Assembly: GCF_900637055.1 (NCBI RefSeq)
Contig: NZ_LR134338.1
Coordinates: 6,163,501-6,227,500 of the forward strand
DNA from: Brevibacillus brevis
GTDB taxonomy: Bacteria; Bacillota; Bacilli; Brevibacillales; Brevibacillaceae
DNA length: 64,000 bases
Direction of reading: 5' to 3'
Made by a program: the position numbers and the translations under genes
The notes under the pieces: model-generated
Told to the model about the DNA's origin: nothing
Database searches by the model: none
The model's input: only the letters and a program-made list of their open reading frames with translations
Part shown: positions 51,333-59,846 of the stretch, one piece after another
Numbering within the stretch: position 1 is the first letter of the stretch
Layout of the letters: every line of letters begins with the position of its first letter

Positions 51333-52226
51333 ATGTCTACCTTACCGAACTGGGCGAGTTTATACCTTCAACGTCTACAGCTAGACCGCAAGTCCCCCAG
51401 CCTCTCTTATCTCAGTGAGCTCTGCCGTGCGCATCTACAGACCTTCCCTTATGAAAATGTAAGCAAGCTGCTTTTCTTCCGGGCTGGAAAACATGCTATA
51501 CCTTCCCCGGAAGAATATGTACAAAACGCGATCAGTCATCACTTCGGCGGCACATGCATGACAAATAATCACAGCTTTCTCGCACTGCTTCGTGCACTTG
51601 GATTTTCCGGTAATCTGGTCTTGCCAGGCGGAGGGCATGCTGCCATCCTGATCGATGGTCCCCATACTGGAGAAACACCTGTCTATGTAGATACGGGGGC
51701 TACCGCTCCTATCTTTGAGCCGATTCATTTTCTGGAAGAGGGGAACCATGCCAGATCTTTTGGCACTGTTTCGATGGATTTGACCAAAAGTCCCGATCAT
51801 CCTGAACACTATCGCTTTACGCGGTATGAAAACGGAAAAGTAGCAATTCCTCCGTGGGATTTTCATCCGGATGAACGAAAAGAACTGTCTGACTTGACGG
51901 AAGTCATCCGCTCCTCTTTTTTACCAGACGCCTTCTTTTTGAATCGACTTCACATCCATCGTTTTCAGCTGGAGCAAGATCGCTTCGTGGTTCTTAAAAA
52001 CAATACCCTCCAGCTCGGCTATTCGGATGGCACAAACCAGATAACAACCCTCCACACTGTCTCTGATATAGAAGCTGCCGTAGCCGATGAAATGCAACTG
52101 CCACTTCTCCCTGTTCGCGAGGCGGTAGAAATCCTGCTCGAACGCGGTATTGATATTTTCGCTGCCGCCAAGAAAGAAGAAGTCCCACTTGAAACCGAAG
52201 CTCTCGATCGTCCTACCATTTGCTAA
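51333..52226 (+). CDS. arylamine N-acetyltransferase family protein
   Basis: 297 residues from ATG 51333; a TTG at 51327, six bases after AAGGAG, is an alternative. The catalytic triad is readable: Cys in HHFGGTCMTNNHSF (near 70), His in LPGGGHAAILID (near 105) and Asp in VYVDTGATAPIF (near 125). The family motif is usually RGGxCxExN; the Arg is His/Phe here, so activity on arylamines is uncertain. It would acetylate an amine from acetyl-CoA. It is a single gene followed by the HmoA-like one. Confidence 0.82.
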   Translation: MSTLPNWASLYLQRLQLDRKSPSLSYLSELCRAHLQTFPYENVSKLLFFRAGKHAIPSPEEYVQNAISHHFGGTCMTNNHSFLALLRALGFSGNLVLPGGGHAAILIDGPHTGETPVYVDTGATAPIFEPIHFLEEGNHARSFGTVSMDLTKSPDHPEHYRFTRYENGKVAIPPWDFHPDERKELSDLTEVIRSSFLPDAFFLNRLHIHRFQLEQDRFVVLKNNTLQLGYSDGTNQITTLHTVSDIEAAVADEMQLPLLPVREAVEILLERGIDIFAAAKKEEVPLETEALDRPTIC

Positions 52227-52302
52227 TATCTGGTTGACAATGATAATATTTCTCAATAATATGGAAAAGTAGGGAAATGGTATATAAGGAGTGTCGCACT
52301 TC

Positions 52303-52626
52303 ATGATGATGGAGATAAAAACATTCGTCGTCCAGGAAGGTCATTCTGACAAAATCGTACAAGGCTTTAGCGAGCCTGGTGCTGTTGAGAAGGCTCCTGG
52401 TTTTGTAGATTTGAGCGTGCTGGTACAGAAGCCGCGCAAAGGTGAAGAAGAAGTGGTCGTCATGATCCGCTGGGAATCAAAAGAGGCGTGGAAGCAGTGG
52501 GAGCTGAGTGACGTTCATCTGGAAGGTCACCGCCAAGCGCGTGAAGAAGAAACCCCTGAATGGTACATCAGCGGCAAAACCGGCCATTACGAGCTGAAAG
52601 CGAAAAAAGAACCGCAGCCTTCGTAA
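52303..52626 (+). CDS. HmoA/antibiotic-biosynthesis-monooxygenase-like protein
   Basis: 107 residues from ATG 52303, with AAGGAG eleven bases upstream. The ferredoxin-like ABM fold is seen in KTFVVQEGHSDKIVQGFSEPGAVEKAPGFVDLSVLVQK and VVVMIRWESKEAWKQWELSDVHLEGHR. The conserved W-S-x-A pattern and the C-terminal His resemble heme monooxygenase HmoA of Bacillus. It could degrade heme; the exact substrate is not shown. A terminator follows. Confidence 0.8.
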   Translation: MMMEIKTFVVQEGHSDKIVQGFSEPGAVEKAPGFVDLSVLVQKPRKGEEEVVVMIRWESKEAWKQWELSDVHLEGHRQAREEETPEWYISGKTGHYELKAKKEPQPS

Positions 52627-52635
52627 ATACAAACA

Positions 52636-52680
52636 AACCAGCCCAGACCTCGGAAAAACTCCGATCAATCCAGGCTGGTT
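52636..52680. terminator. terminator between the HmoA-like gene and a sigma-54 regulator gene
   Basis: AACCAGCC and GGCTGGTT enclose a second small hairpin (CTCGGA/TCCGAT); TTTTTTATT follows on the plus strand. The genes converge here. Confidence 0.85.
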
Positions 52681-52694
52681 TTTTTATTGTCCCT

Positions 52695-54152
52695 CTATCC
52701 TTTTTCCAATCCGTACTTCTCCATCTTCCGGTACAAGGTCGACAAGCTGATTTGCAGCTCATTGGCTATCGCGGCTTTGTCCTGACCATACTTGCCTGCA
52801 TTCAGGTAACGTTGGAGAATGGAACGTTCATAATCAGCCACCAGCTTTTCCAATCCCAAATCGCTGCTGCCCACTATCCTCGGCTCATCCTCGAACAGCA
52901 AATACTCAGGAAGCTCTTCGTTGCCGATGACTTGCCCCTCCGCCATGTTGACCATATACTCGACCGCATTTTCCAGCTGACGAATATTCCCCGGCCATTC
53001 GTATGCCTGTAGTCGTTGGACGAGCTGGGCTTCGAGCTCCAGTCTGCCTTTTTGCAGCAACGTCCCGTACCGATACAGGAAGTGCCGCAGGTAAAGCGCA
53101 ATATCCTCCGTGCGTTCACGCAACGGCTTTAACCGCAGGGGGATGACGTTGAGTCGATAATACAAATCTTCGCGAAACGTGCCTTCCCTGACCATGCTCT
53201 CCAAATCTCTGTGTGTAGCGGCAATGACACGTACATCGACACCCAGCGTTTTTACGCCGCCTACCCGATCTACTGTTTTCTCCTGAAGGACGCGTAGCAG
53301 TTTAGGCTGCAGGGACAACGGAATATCTCCTACTTCATCCAGAAAAATCGTTCCCTTGTGGGCCAATTCAAATTTCCCCGGCTTCCCTTCGCGTCTGGAG
53401 CCTGTGAATGCACCGCCTTCGTACCCGAACAATTCGCTTTCTAACAAGGTCTCGGGAATCGCCGCGCAATTGACTGCCACAAATGGCTGTCTGCTGCGCC
53501 CACTCTCGCAGTGAATGGCTTTTGCCAGCAGCTCCTTGCCCGTTCCGCTCTCCCCCCGGATCAAAACAGTAGAAATGCTGTTCGTCACTTTTTTTGCTTT
53601 GGCAATCACATCGCGCAAGCCTGTTTCTGCCCCAATCAGCTGAGCGAAATACACCGGATGAACCGAGGCCTGCGGCATTTCCTCTTGAATGTTACAGCTC
53701 TTCTCCCGCTCCGCATCCAGCTCTAGCAGCTTGTGCTCTATCAAGGAACTCGTATGCTGCAAAAACGGCATCCATTTTTCCGAGTGGTGCAGCATTTTTT
53801 CCTTTTGTTCAGGGGAAAAGCCGATAATTCCGATGACTCCTACCGTCTTCTCCCGTTTGTGCACCGGAAATCCAATCGTCGCCAGCTCCCGGCATTGCTG
53901 CAAAAACTTGCAATTGCCGCATTGCGACTCGTTCTTTTTCATGTCAAAAATCATTCCCGGCTGTCCGGTTTGCAGGATCATTCGGAAAAACGATCCTTCC
54001 GGTGCAGGCAATCCAATCAACTCCTGATAGTAGCCGGTTCCGCTTACACGTATCCCTTGTTCATCCAGGATGGTGACATCGAGTCCCAGCACCTTGGAAA
54101 TATTGTCGGCGTACGATTGAATGAATTCCTCGATCCGGGAAAACTCTGTCAT
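52695..54152 (-). CDS. sigma-54-dependent activator with Cys-containing sensor domain
   Basis: 485 residues from ATG 54152, seven bases after GGAGG. The sensor region (about 1-170) has the motif CGNCKFLQQCRELATIGFP, three Cys that could bind metal or an Fe-S cluster, within a GAF-like fold (TVGVIGIIGF). The AAA+ domain has GESGTGKELLAKAIH, the sigma-54 loop GGAFTGSRREG (GAFTGS instead of GAFTGA) and TIFLDEVGD. The Fis-type helix-turn-helix is KAAIANELQISLSTLYRKM. It lies 27 bases downstream of the methionine gamma-lyase gene, which has a -24/-12 promoter and upstream palindromes, so that gene is the probable target. Confidence 0.92.
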   Translation of the reverse strand: MTEFSRIEEFIQSYADNISKVLGLDVTILDEQGIRVSGTGYYQELIGLPAPEGSFFRMILQTGQPGMIFDMKKNESQCGNCKFLQQCRELATIGFPVHKREKTVGVIGIIGFSPEQKEKMLHHSEKWMPFLQHTSSLIEHKLLELDAEREKSCNIQEEMPQASVHPVYFAQLIGAETGLRDVIAKAKKVTNSISTVLIRGESGTGKELLAKAIHCESGRSRQPFVAVNCAAIPETLLESELFGYEGGAFTGSRREGKPGKFELAHKGTIFLDEVGDIPLSLQPKLLRVLQEKTVDRVGGVKTLGVDVRVIAATHRDLESMVREGTFREDLYYRLNVIPLRLKPLRERTEDIALYLRHFLYRYGTLLQKGRLELEAQLVQRLQAYEWPGNIRQLENAVEYMVNMAEGQVIGNEELPEYLLFEDEPRIVGSSDLGLEKLVADYERSILQRYLNAGKYGQDKAAIANELQISLSTLYRKMEKYGLEKG

Positions 54153-54178
54153 GCCCAATCCTCCAGTTTCACGTTCCT

Positions 54179-55387
54179 TTATCCCCTGGACGCTGCTGCC
54201 ATTGGCAGACTAGCTAACGCCTGCTCCAAATCCGCGATGATATCCTCCACATCCTCCAAGCCAGTCGATAAGCGAATCAGACCGTCCGTAATGTTGAACT
54301 TGATCCGCTCAGAGGCAGGAATCGAGGAATGCGTCATCGAGGCAGGATGCTGTACCAGTGTCTCGGGATCTCCTAAACTAAACGATATCATAGCCAAGTG
54401 CAGAGCGTTAATGAAAGATTTGGCTGCCTCGTAGCCGCCCTTTACTTCAAAGGAAACGATCCCGCCCATTCCGGCCATTTGCCGTTTGGCCAGCTCATGC
54501 TGTGGATGCGAAGGCAAACCAGGGTAGTAGACGTGCGAGATTGCAGGGTGCTGCTCCAAAAACTCCGCCACTGCCTGCGCGTTTTTCCCATGCTGTCTGA
54601 CACGCAAGCCGAGTGTCTTCAGCCCACGCAAGATCAAGAAAGCATCCCAAGCGTTCAAATTTTGCCCCAAGTCTCCCATGACGTTTTTGCGCATGAATTG
54701 GATATGTTCCTGCTTCCCAACGATGAAGCCCGCAATGACATCGCCATGTCCGTTCAAATATTTGGTGGCGCTATGCACGACGACATCTGCCCCTAGCTCA
54801 AGTGGTCGCTGCAAATACGGGGTTAAGAAGGTGTTGTCGACGATTACCACAATGCCATGTGCGTGCGCCAATCGGGACAACGCCGAAATATCTAAAACAG
54901 TCAGACACGGGTTCGAGGGTGTTTCGATGTACAGTACTTTTGTGTTCGGCAAAAAAGCGCTCTCGACTGCCTGTAAATCAGTGCAATCGACGAAGTCCGT
55001 CGCAATGCCATAACGCGGGGCCATGGTCGTAAGAAACTTGTAGCTTCCTCCGTACACATCTCGCGTACACACCACATGATCACCCTGCTTCAAAAAGGCG
55101 AGCAAAGCTCCCGAAATGGCTGCCATCCCACTGCTTACGCCCAAGGCAGCCTCGCCATTTTCCAATGCGGCGATTTTTTGCTCCAAGGTAGTGATGGTAG
55201 GGTTGCCATATCTTCCGTAGTACGTTCCTTCCCGCTCGCCAGCCACGCACGCCGCTGCGGAGTCTGCATCTGGGAACGCGTAGGCCACGGCAGGCACCAC
55301 CGCGGATACGACTGCTCCTGTTTTTTGGCAAGGTGTTTGTGCGGTATGAATAATGGAGGTGTCCATCTTCCACTTGTTTGTCGTCAT
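54179..55387 (-). CDS. methionine gamma-lyase / cystathionine gamma-lyase family PLP enzyme
   Basis: 402 residues of the Cys/Met-metabolism PLP family. Seen are GTYYGRYGNPTITTLE (about 60-75), GVSSGMAAISGAL (near 90), YIETPSNPCLTVLDI (near 150), and the PLP lysine in VVHSATKYLNGHGDVIAGF (near 205). Such enzymes split methionine, cystathionine or homocysteine to a keto acid, a thiol and ammonia. Sigma-54 control by a neighbouring activator fits a nitrogen or sulfur catabolic role, as for methionine gamma-lyase. The substrate preference between these is not decided by the sequence. Confidence 0.9.
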   Translation of the reverse strand: MTTNKWKMDTSIIHTAQTPCQKTGAVVSAVVPAVAYAFPDADSAAACVAGEREGTYYGRYGNPTITTLEQKIAALENGEAALGVSSGMAAISGALLAFLKQGDHVVCTRDVYGGSYKFLTTMAPRYGIATDFVDCTDLQAVESAFLPNTKVLYIETPSNPCLTVLDISALSRLAHAHGIVVIVDNTFLTPYLQRPLELGADVVVHSATKYLNGHGDVIAGFIVGKQEHIQFMRKNVMGDLGQNLNAWDAFLILRGLKTLGLRVRQHGKNAQAVAEFLEQHPAISHVYYPGLPSHPQHELAKRQMAGMGGIVSFEVKGGYEAAKSFINALHLAMISFSLGDPETLVQHPASMTHSSIPASERIKFNITDGLIRLSTGLEDVEDIIADLEQALASLPMAAASRG

Positions 55388-55428
55388 TTCTCGTCTCTCC
55401 CTTTGGCTTCAGCTGTTACCAATGGATA

Positions 55429-55446
55429 TAGCAAGGAGCATGCCAA
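55429..55446 (-). promoter_or_regulatory. sigma-54 (-24/-12) promoter of the gamma-lyase gene
   Basis: The minus strand reads TTGGCATGCTCCTTGCTA, with GG and GC ten bases apart, about 45 bases before the ATG. It is the second clear sigma-54 promoter of the window. Confidence 0.85.
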
Positions 55447-55496
55447 GGTGAGAAACCGCATCATTCCAGTGCTTTTCGCTTTTTGTGCTCATAGAC

Positions 55497-55578
55497 TTTC
55501 GCAATCATGCAAATGGACTTTTTCAGATCCATGCGAAAAAGCCGTCAGTTGCCCCAACGACTTTTCGCATAGTTGCAA
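55497..55578. promoter_or_regulatory. three upstream activating sites for the gamma-lyase gene
   Basis: Three related near-palindromes: TTTCGCAATCATGCAAA (55497-55513), a TTTTTC/GCGAAAAA site (55519-55540) and TTTTCGCATAGTTGCAA (55562-55578). They lie 55-135 bases upstream of the -24 element, where enhancer-type sites of sigma-54 activators are expected. They share TTTCGCA half-sites. Confidence 0.65.
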
Positions 55579-55606
55579 TTGTGTTTTGCATAACTAGAAA
55601 AACAGC

Positions 55607-57328
55607 TTAGACGAGCATGCCACCCGCGCTTTTCCTGTATTTTAAAATGCCTTCTGCCGCTCGGTAGGAGAGAGCACCCATCGTTCCTGTCGGATTGTAG
55701 CCGCTATTGTGGGCAAAGGCAGAAGCTCCGACGACAAATACGTTTTCTGCATCCCACATCTGCAAGTAGTTGTTGACTGCCGAGGTTTCTGGAGAGGCTC
55801 CCATGATGACGCCGCCTGTATTGTGCGTCGATTGGTATGGTGTAATATCGTAGGGTCCGAGCTTGCGGTTGATTTCGAGCTTCTCGTTCGCCCCCATTTC
55901 TTTTACAATTTCTGCGCACTTATCTGCACAAAAAGCCGCCAGCTCCCTGTCCTGATCGACGAAATCATACGTAATGCGCATCAACGGATCGCCAAATGCG
56001 TCCTTGTACGTCGGGTCCAGATCAAGGAAGTGTTGGCGAAATGGCATCGAAGCCCCTTGGGCGCCTACCGATATGAACCGGTTCGTGTATTTGATCGATG
56101 CAGCCTTGAATTCCTTGCCCCAGCTAGGCGTTCCCGGTGGCACCTTGTTCGTGCCGATTGGTCGGAAGCCGGTTTGTGTGACAGCGATATTCGCCCCATG
56201 GATAAATTTCAGATCGGAGTGATCGAAGTTATCACCGTTGTAGTCATCCAAACACATTCCCAATGATCCTGCGCCTGCATAATTGTTAAACTCCTTGTCG
56301 TCGAAGAAGCCGACCGCGCCTCCTCGCATGACCTGGTAGGCGTAGTTTTTACCGATCACGCCTTTTCCCGTTGCTGGATCATACGGTTTCCCCAGCTTGG
56401 ACATGAGCAAGATTCGCGTGTTGTTAAATACATAGCTGGTCATCACCACAATATCGGCGGGCTGTTCGAATTCCTCCCCCGTCGTGACGTCCGTATACAA
56501 GACGCCTGTCGCCTTGTTCCCTGTATGTAAAATTCTGCGGACATGGGAATGCGTGCGAATTTCAAACTTCCCTGTCTTCTTGGCTACTGGGATCACCGTC
56601 ACCACTGGATCGGCTTTTGCTCCGTACTCGCAGCCAAACCTTTCACAGAAGCCGCAATATTGACAAGCTGCCCGTGCCACCCCGTCTGGATTGGTATACG
56701 CTTGCGAGAGATTTGCTGATGGCAGGATGTATGGATGCAGGTTTCTCTTTTTCGCCGCATCCGCAAACAATTTCATACTCGGTGTAGTACGCATCGGAGG
56801 TACTGGATACGGACTGGAGCGTTTTCCCCCCAACGGATTTTCCTCGCCCGCGATTCCCGCCATCTTTTCGAACTTGTCGAAGTACGGCTCCAGTTGATCG
56901 TAGGTAATGCCCCAATCCTGGATCGTCATCCCCTCTGGAATTTTCTTTGCGCCATACCGTTCAATCGTCTTGCTGCGGATCTCGAAATCATACGGCAGGA
57001 AGCGGAAGGTCTGTCCGTTCCAGTGGACACCAGCACCCCCGAGTCCTGTCCCGAGCAAAAAGGAACCGTATGACCGCATTGGAAGCGCGCGAACGTTCAT
57101 TTTACTGCGGAATGTGATCGTCTCCTTGGACAAATCCTGCATCAGCTCATAACGAAGAGCGTAACGCAATTCGTCGTGTACCATGAAGTAGTCTTCGGTT
57201 TTGCGCTCCTTGCCTCGCTCTAGCCCTACTACTGTCAAACCTTGCTTGGTTAGCTCAGAAGCAATAATGCCTCCTCCCCAGCCCACTCCCACGATCACGA
57301 CGTCAACCTTGGGCAACTTTTTGGCCAT
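55607..57328 (-). CDS. GMC-family membrane dehydrogenase, large flavoprotein subunit
   Basis: 573 residues. The FAD-binding dinucleotide fold opens the protein (VVIVGVGWGGGIIASEL), with GTGLGGAGVHWNGQTFRF near 100 and the C-terminal His/Asn region GTMGALSYRAAEGILKY. A Cys cluster CQYCGFCERFGC near 220 is typical of three-component gluconate/2-ketogluconate-type dehydrogenases. The subunit 3 gene lies upstream and ends 15 bases before it. No cytochrome c subunit is in the window. The substrate is probably a sugar acid or alcohol; the precise one is unknown. Confidence 0.9.
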   Translation of the reverse strand: MAKKLPKVDVVIVGVGWGGGIIASELTKQGLTVVGLERGKERKTEDYFMVHDELRYALRYELMQDLSKETITFRSKMNVRALPMRSYGSFLLGTGLGGAGVHWNGQTFRFLPYDFEIRSKTIERYGAKKIPEGMTIQDWGITYDQLEPYFDKFEKMAGIAGEENPLGGKRSSPYPVPPMRTTPSMKLFADAAKKRNLHPYILPSANLSQAYTNPDGVARAACQYCGFCERFGCEYGAKADPVVTVIPVAKKTGKFEIRTHSHVRRILHTGNKATGVLYTDVTTGEEFEQPADIVVMTSYVFNNTRILLMSKLGKPYDPATGKGVIGKNYAYQVMRGGAVGFFDDKEFNNYAGAGSLGMCLDDYNGDNFDHSDLKFIHGANIAVTQTGFRPIGTNKVPPGTPSWGKEFKAASIKYTNRFISVGAQGASMPFRQHFLDLDPTYKDAFGDPLMRITYDFVDQDRELAAFCADKCAEIVKEMGANEKLEINRKLGPYDITPYQSTHNTGGVIMGASPETSAVNNYLQMWDAENVFVVGASAFAHNSGYNPTGTMGALSYRAAEGILKYRKSAGGMLV

Positions 57329-57343
57329 ATGTACAGTCCTCCC

Positions 57344-58087
57344 TCAATGTTGATGATCCCGCAAGCTTAAGGGAGACATCTTCACAAACTCAGGCTTATC
57401 GATCAGCTGCGTATACGCCATCTGATTACCTGGGAAATTCTTCATTTTCCAGCCATCCATATTTTTATTGCCTCCGTACAAGGGGTCTGCATAAACGCCT
57501 TCGAGCGTACTAGCCCGCAACATATTGAAAAAAGTGCTCGCCGAAATGGTCGTCAATTTTACTTCATCGGTTTCAAAAGCTTTTAAAACAGCGTCCTGTT
57601 GTTCCGGCGGGAGTTCATAAAACCGTTTTCCGTGGGTACTGTTACTGTAGTTGTTCATTTCTTGGATACCGATGTCGAATATTTCCCTACGTTTCAACCT
57701 GCCTTGATAGCCCTGTGTAATCTCACCCGGATAAAAGGGCGCTTGCATGTATTCACGAGCGTTAAAGCCCCAATCACCCGCCAGCTGGTGGTCAATGAAA
57801 TAGGCTGCACCGAGTACCTTCGCGCCCGGACCCAGCTCATCCTCAGGAAAAATGCGCTCACAAGCGGCGTCCACCACTTTAAATTGCTCAGGCGTAAAAA
57901 ACATAAGCGCCTGATTGTAATCGGCAGCAGGGGCCGGAGTTGCTCCCGGTTGCGGCGGAGTTTCCGGTCTGCGGAGCAAGCTCCCTGCCACTCCCCCTAC
58001 GACCAAACTGCCGAGCACCAGCCCGGAGTTTTTCAAAAAGTTCCTTCGGGATACTGGCCGCTCATTCGTGTTGTTTGCTTCTGCCAA
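57344..58087 (-). CDS. gluconate 2-dehydrogenase subunit 3 family protein (Tat-exported)
   Basis: 247 residues from TTG 58087, eight bases after GGAGG; a GTG nine bases upstream overlaps that site. A twin-arginine signal is seen: SRRNFLKNSGLVLGSLVVGGVAGSLL. The body (FFTPEQFKVVDAACERIFPEDELGPGAKVLGAAYFIDHQL) is the conserved region of subunit 3. This small subunit helps fold and export the flavoprotein, which has no signal of its own, as a complex. It is the first gene of a two-gene operon. Confidence 0.88.
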   Translation of the reverse strand: MAEANNTNERPVSRRNFLKNSGLVLGSLVVGGVAGSLLRRPETPPQPGATPAPAADYNQALMFFTPEQFKVVDAACERIFPEDELGPGAKVLGAAYFIDHQLAGDWGFNAREYMQAPFYPGEITQGYQGRLKRREIFDIGIQEMNNYSNSTHGKRFYELPPEQQDAVLKAFETDEVKLTTISASTFFNMLRASTLEGVYADPLYGGNKNMDGWKMKNFPGNQMAYTQLIDKPEFVKMSPLSLRDHQH

Positions 58088-58243
58088 AATGACCACCTCC
58101 AGTGATTTCCTCTCTTTGTTTTGTGCATTTTTTCCAAAAGATAATCGTGGTTAACAGAATTTTTTCCAACATGCTCCACTCATAACTTCATGCAGCGAAC
58201 AAAGGATAATCTTATCTAGGCAGGAAGACTTGGAGGGATCGTG

Positions 58244-58939
58244 ATGAAGCACTTCCATACATGGGTAGGAACCGCAGGATTAGGAGCTGTCCTTCTTTTG
58301 ACAGCCTGTGTGAATCAAGCGGCCCCGGCTCCGACACCACAACCGCCAGCACGTACTCAGTCATTGGCACCAAATCCAAATGACGCAACCGTTATTCCCA
58401 GCGTGGACCGCGACAAAAAATTCACGACAAATTCGCAAGGCCATACGTATAGCGGAATGGGCAATGCTCTATACAGCTCTATGGGCAGCTCACACCTGCA
58501 CACGGGCGGTCCTTCCACGAAGCTGGAAGCCCAACTGAAGGCAGCGGGCGTTCACGGCGTCCAGGCGTTGATTGTGAATGATGCCATTTACCTGGCTCCT
58601 TCTACTGCCAATGCACAATCGATCAATCAAATGGACCCGATGCAGTCCCATCTCATCAGCAATTACTCCGGCAGCTCCAGTCGCGGGCATGATGCTGCTC
58701 GTACAAAATCAGGGAGCGGAACCGCAGGGACATTGGGTACGAGCGATCAGCAAAGCACTTTCGCACAAGCTCGCGCCCAAATCGAGCGTATTTACGGAAC
58801 GGATACACCCGTGAAGGTCGTCAGCTCGAAAAAAGGCATCAAAGCGCTGGAAACGGTAAAAAAACACATGAGGGATCAAAAGAATAAGCAAGCCATGGCA
58901 GAACAGCTGAACGTGCTCATGCGTGAAGCAAAGCGGTAA
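58244..58939 (+). CDS. lipoprotein, possibly sporulation-related
   Basis: 231 residues from ATG 58244, seven bases after GGAGGG. A lipoprotein signal with the lipobox LLTAC (Cys near 22) is followed by a Pro/Thr-rich region, a Gly/Ser/His-rich low-complexity stretch (SGMGNALYSSMGSSHLHTGG), and a C-terminal helical part (ARAQIERIYGTDTPVKVVSSKKGIKALETVKKHM). The YhcN/YlaJ lipoprotein family of spores is a loose comparison, mainly by the 'VHGVQALIVNDAIYLA' strand. Function is unknown. Confidence 0.75.
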   Translation: MKHFHTWVGTAGLGAVLLLTACVNQAAPAPTPQPPARTQSLAPNPNDATVIPSVDRDKKFTTNSQGHTYSGMGNALYSSMGSSHLHTGGPSTKLEAQLKAAGVHGVQALIVNDAIYLAPSTANAQSINQMDPMQSHLISNYSGSSSRGHDAARTKSGSGTAGTLGTSDQQSTFAQARAQIERIYGTDTPVKVVSSKKGIKALETVKKHMRDQKNKQAMAEQLNVLMREAKR

Positions 58940-58948
58940 CCAAAGAAA

Positions 58949-58976
58949 AAGGGACAAGCATTTTCGCTTGTCCCTT
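58949..58976. terminator. bidirectional terminator between the lipoprotein and hydrolase genes
   Basis: AAGGGACAAGC and GCTTGTCCCTT with a 6-base loop, A-tract on the left and T-tract on the right, between converging genes. Confidence 0.9.
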
Positions 58977-58978
58977 CT

Positions 58979-59830
58979 TTATTTCGACAAAAAATCATGG
59001 ATTTCGTTCACTGTCTCTTGCGGATGCGTCACCATCAGCAAATGTTGTGCTTCTGGTATCACTTTCACCTTGGCCTGCTTCACAATCCGCTGATAATTGG
59101 CGACTGCCTGTCGATGAAACTGTTGCTCGTCTTTTGATAAAAGGCTGTCGTCAGCAAGCAGTAAAAGCACGGGGCATGTCAGCTGTTGGAACAATTCCGA
59201 TTGGCTATGGACGCTGTACTCTTGGAAATAAGCAGAGAACCCCTCCCTCGGCAAACGGTACCCGTAGCTGTCGTCTTCCCTTTTCAATAGCTCCTCTCGC
59301 ATCCAGCCCTCTGGCATGACTCTCGTACCATATCGCTCTGCGAACTGCCTTTCTGCTTCCTCTACGGAAGAAAACCGCGTGGTAGCCAGCCGCTCGACAA
59401 CCTTCTCCCTATTGAATCCGGGCACTTCTCCCAAGGAATAATAGCCTCCATCCAGCAAAACGAGCGAAGCTACGCACTTGGGCTCGCGGATCGCAAGCAT
59501 CTGGGCAGGCACAGCAGAAAAGGACGCTGCGACAATCGTCACTTGTTCGAGCTGTTCTTTCTCCAACAGTTGAATCAAATCCGTTACGATCCTCTCAAAC
59601 GAAAAGGAATTATCCTGGCTCTCAGAATTCCCGTGACCACGGATATCTACCGCAATCACCCGATATCGCTCTGCCAATGCTGGCACGATGGGCGCAAACA
59701 GTAGCTTCGTGTTGCGAATGCCATGCAAAAGCAGCAGCGCAGGTGCACCTGGCTTTCCGGTGACGCCGTACTCCAGCGTGCCCCCTTCTACCTGCAAACG
59801 ATTGACCTGCGAAAACAATGCTTCGTTCAT
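58979..59830 (-). CDS. alpha/beta hydrolase, last gene of the ECF transporter operon
   Basis: 283 residues, with AAGGAGG before the ATG. The oxyanion segment LLLHGIRNTK lies near 35, the nucleophile elbow is VAASFSAVP near 100 and the His is in EAQHLLMV near 265. The nucleophile motif reads A-S-F-S-A rather than G-x-S-x-G, so the usual glycines are lost though Ser is kept. It starts 17 bases after the ecfT stop and probably belongs to that operon. It may process the transported vitamin or its precursor; that is a guess from position. Confidence 0.82.
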   Translation of the reverse strand: MNEALFSQVNRLQVEGGTLEYGVTGKPGAPALLLLHGIRNTKLLFAPIVPALAERYRVIAVDIRGHGNSESQDNSFSFERIVTDLIQLLEKEQLEQVTIVAASFSAVPAQMLAIREPKCVASLVLLDGGYYSLGEVPGFNREKVVERLATTRFSSVEEAERQFAERYGTRVMPEGWMREELLKREDDSYGYRLPREGFSAYFQEYSVHSQSELFQQLTCPVLLLLADDSLLSKDEQQFHRQAVANYQRIVKQAKVKVIPEAQHLLMVTHPQETVNEIHDFLSK

Positions 59831-59846
59831 TTTGCTTGCCTCCTTA

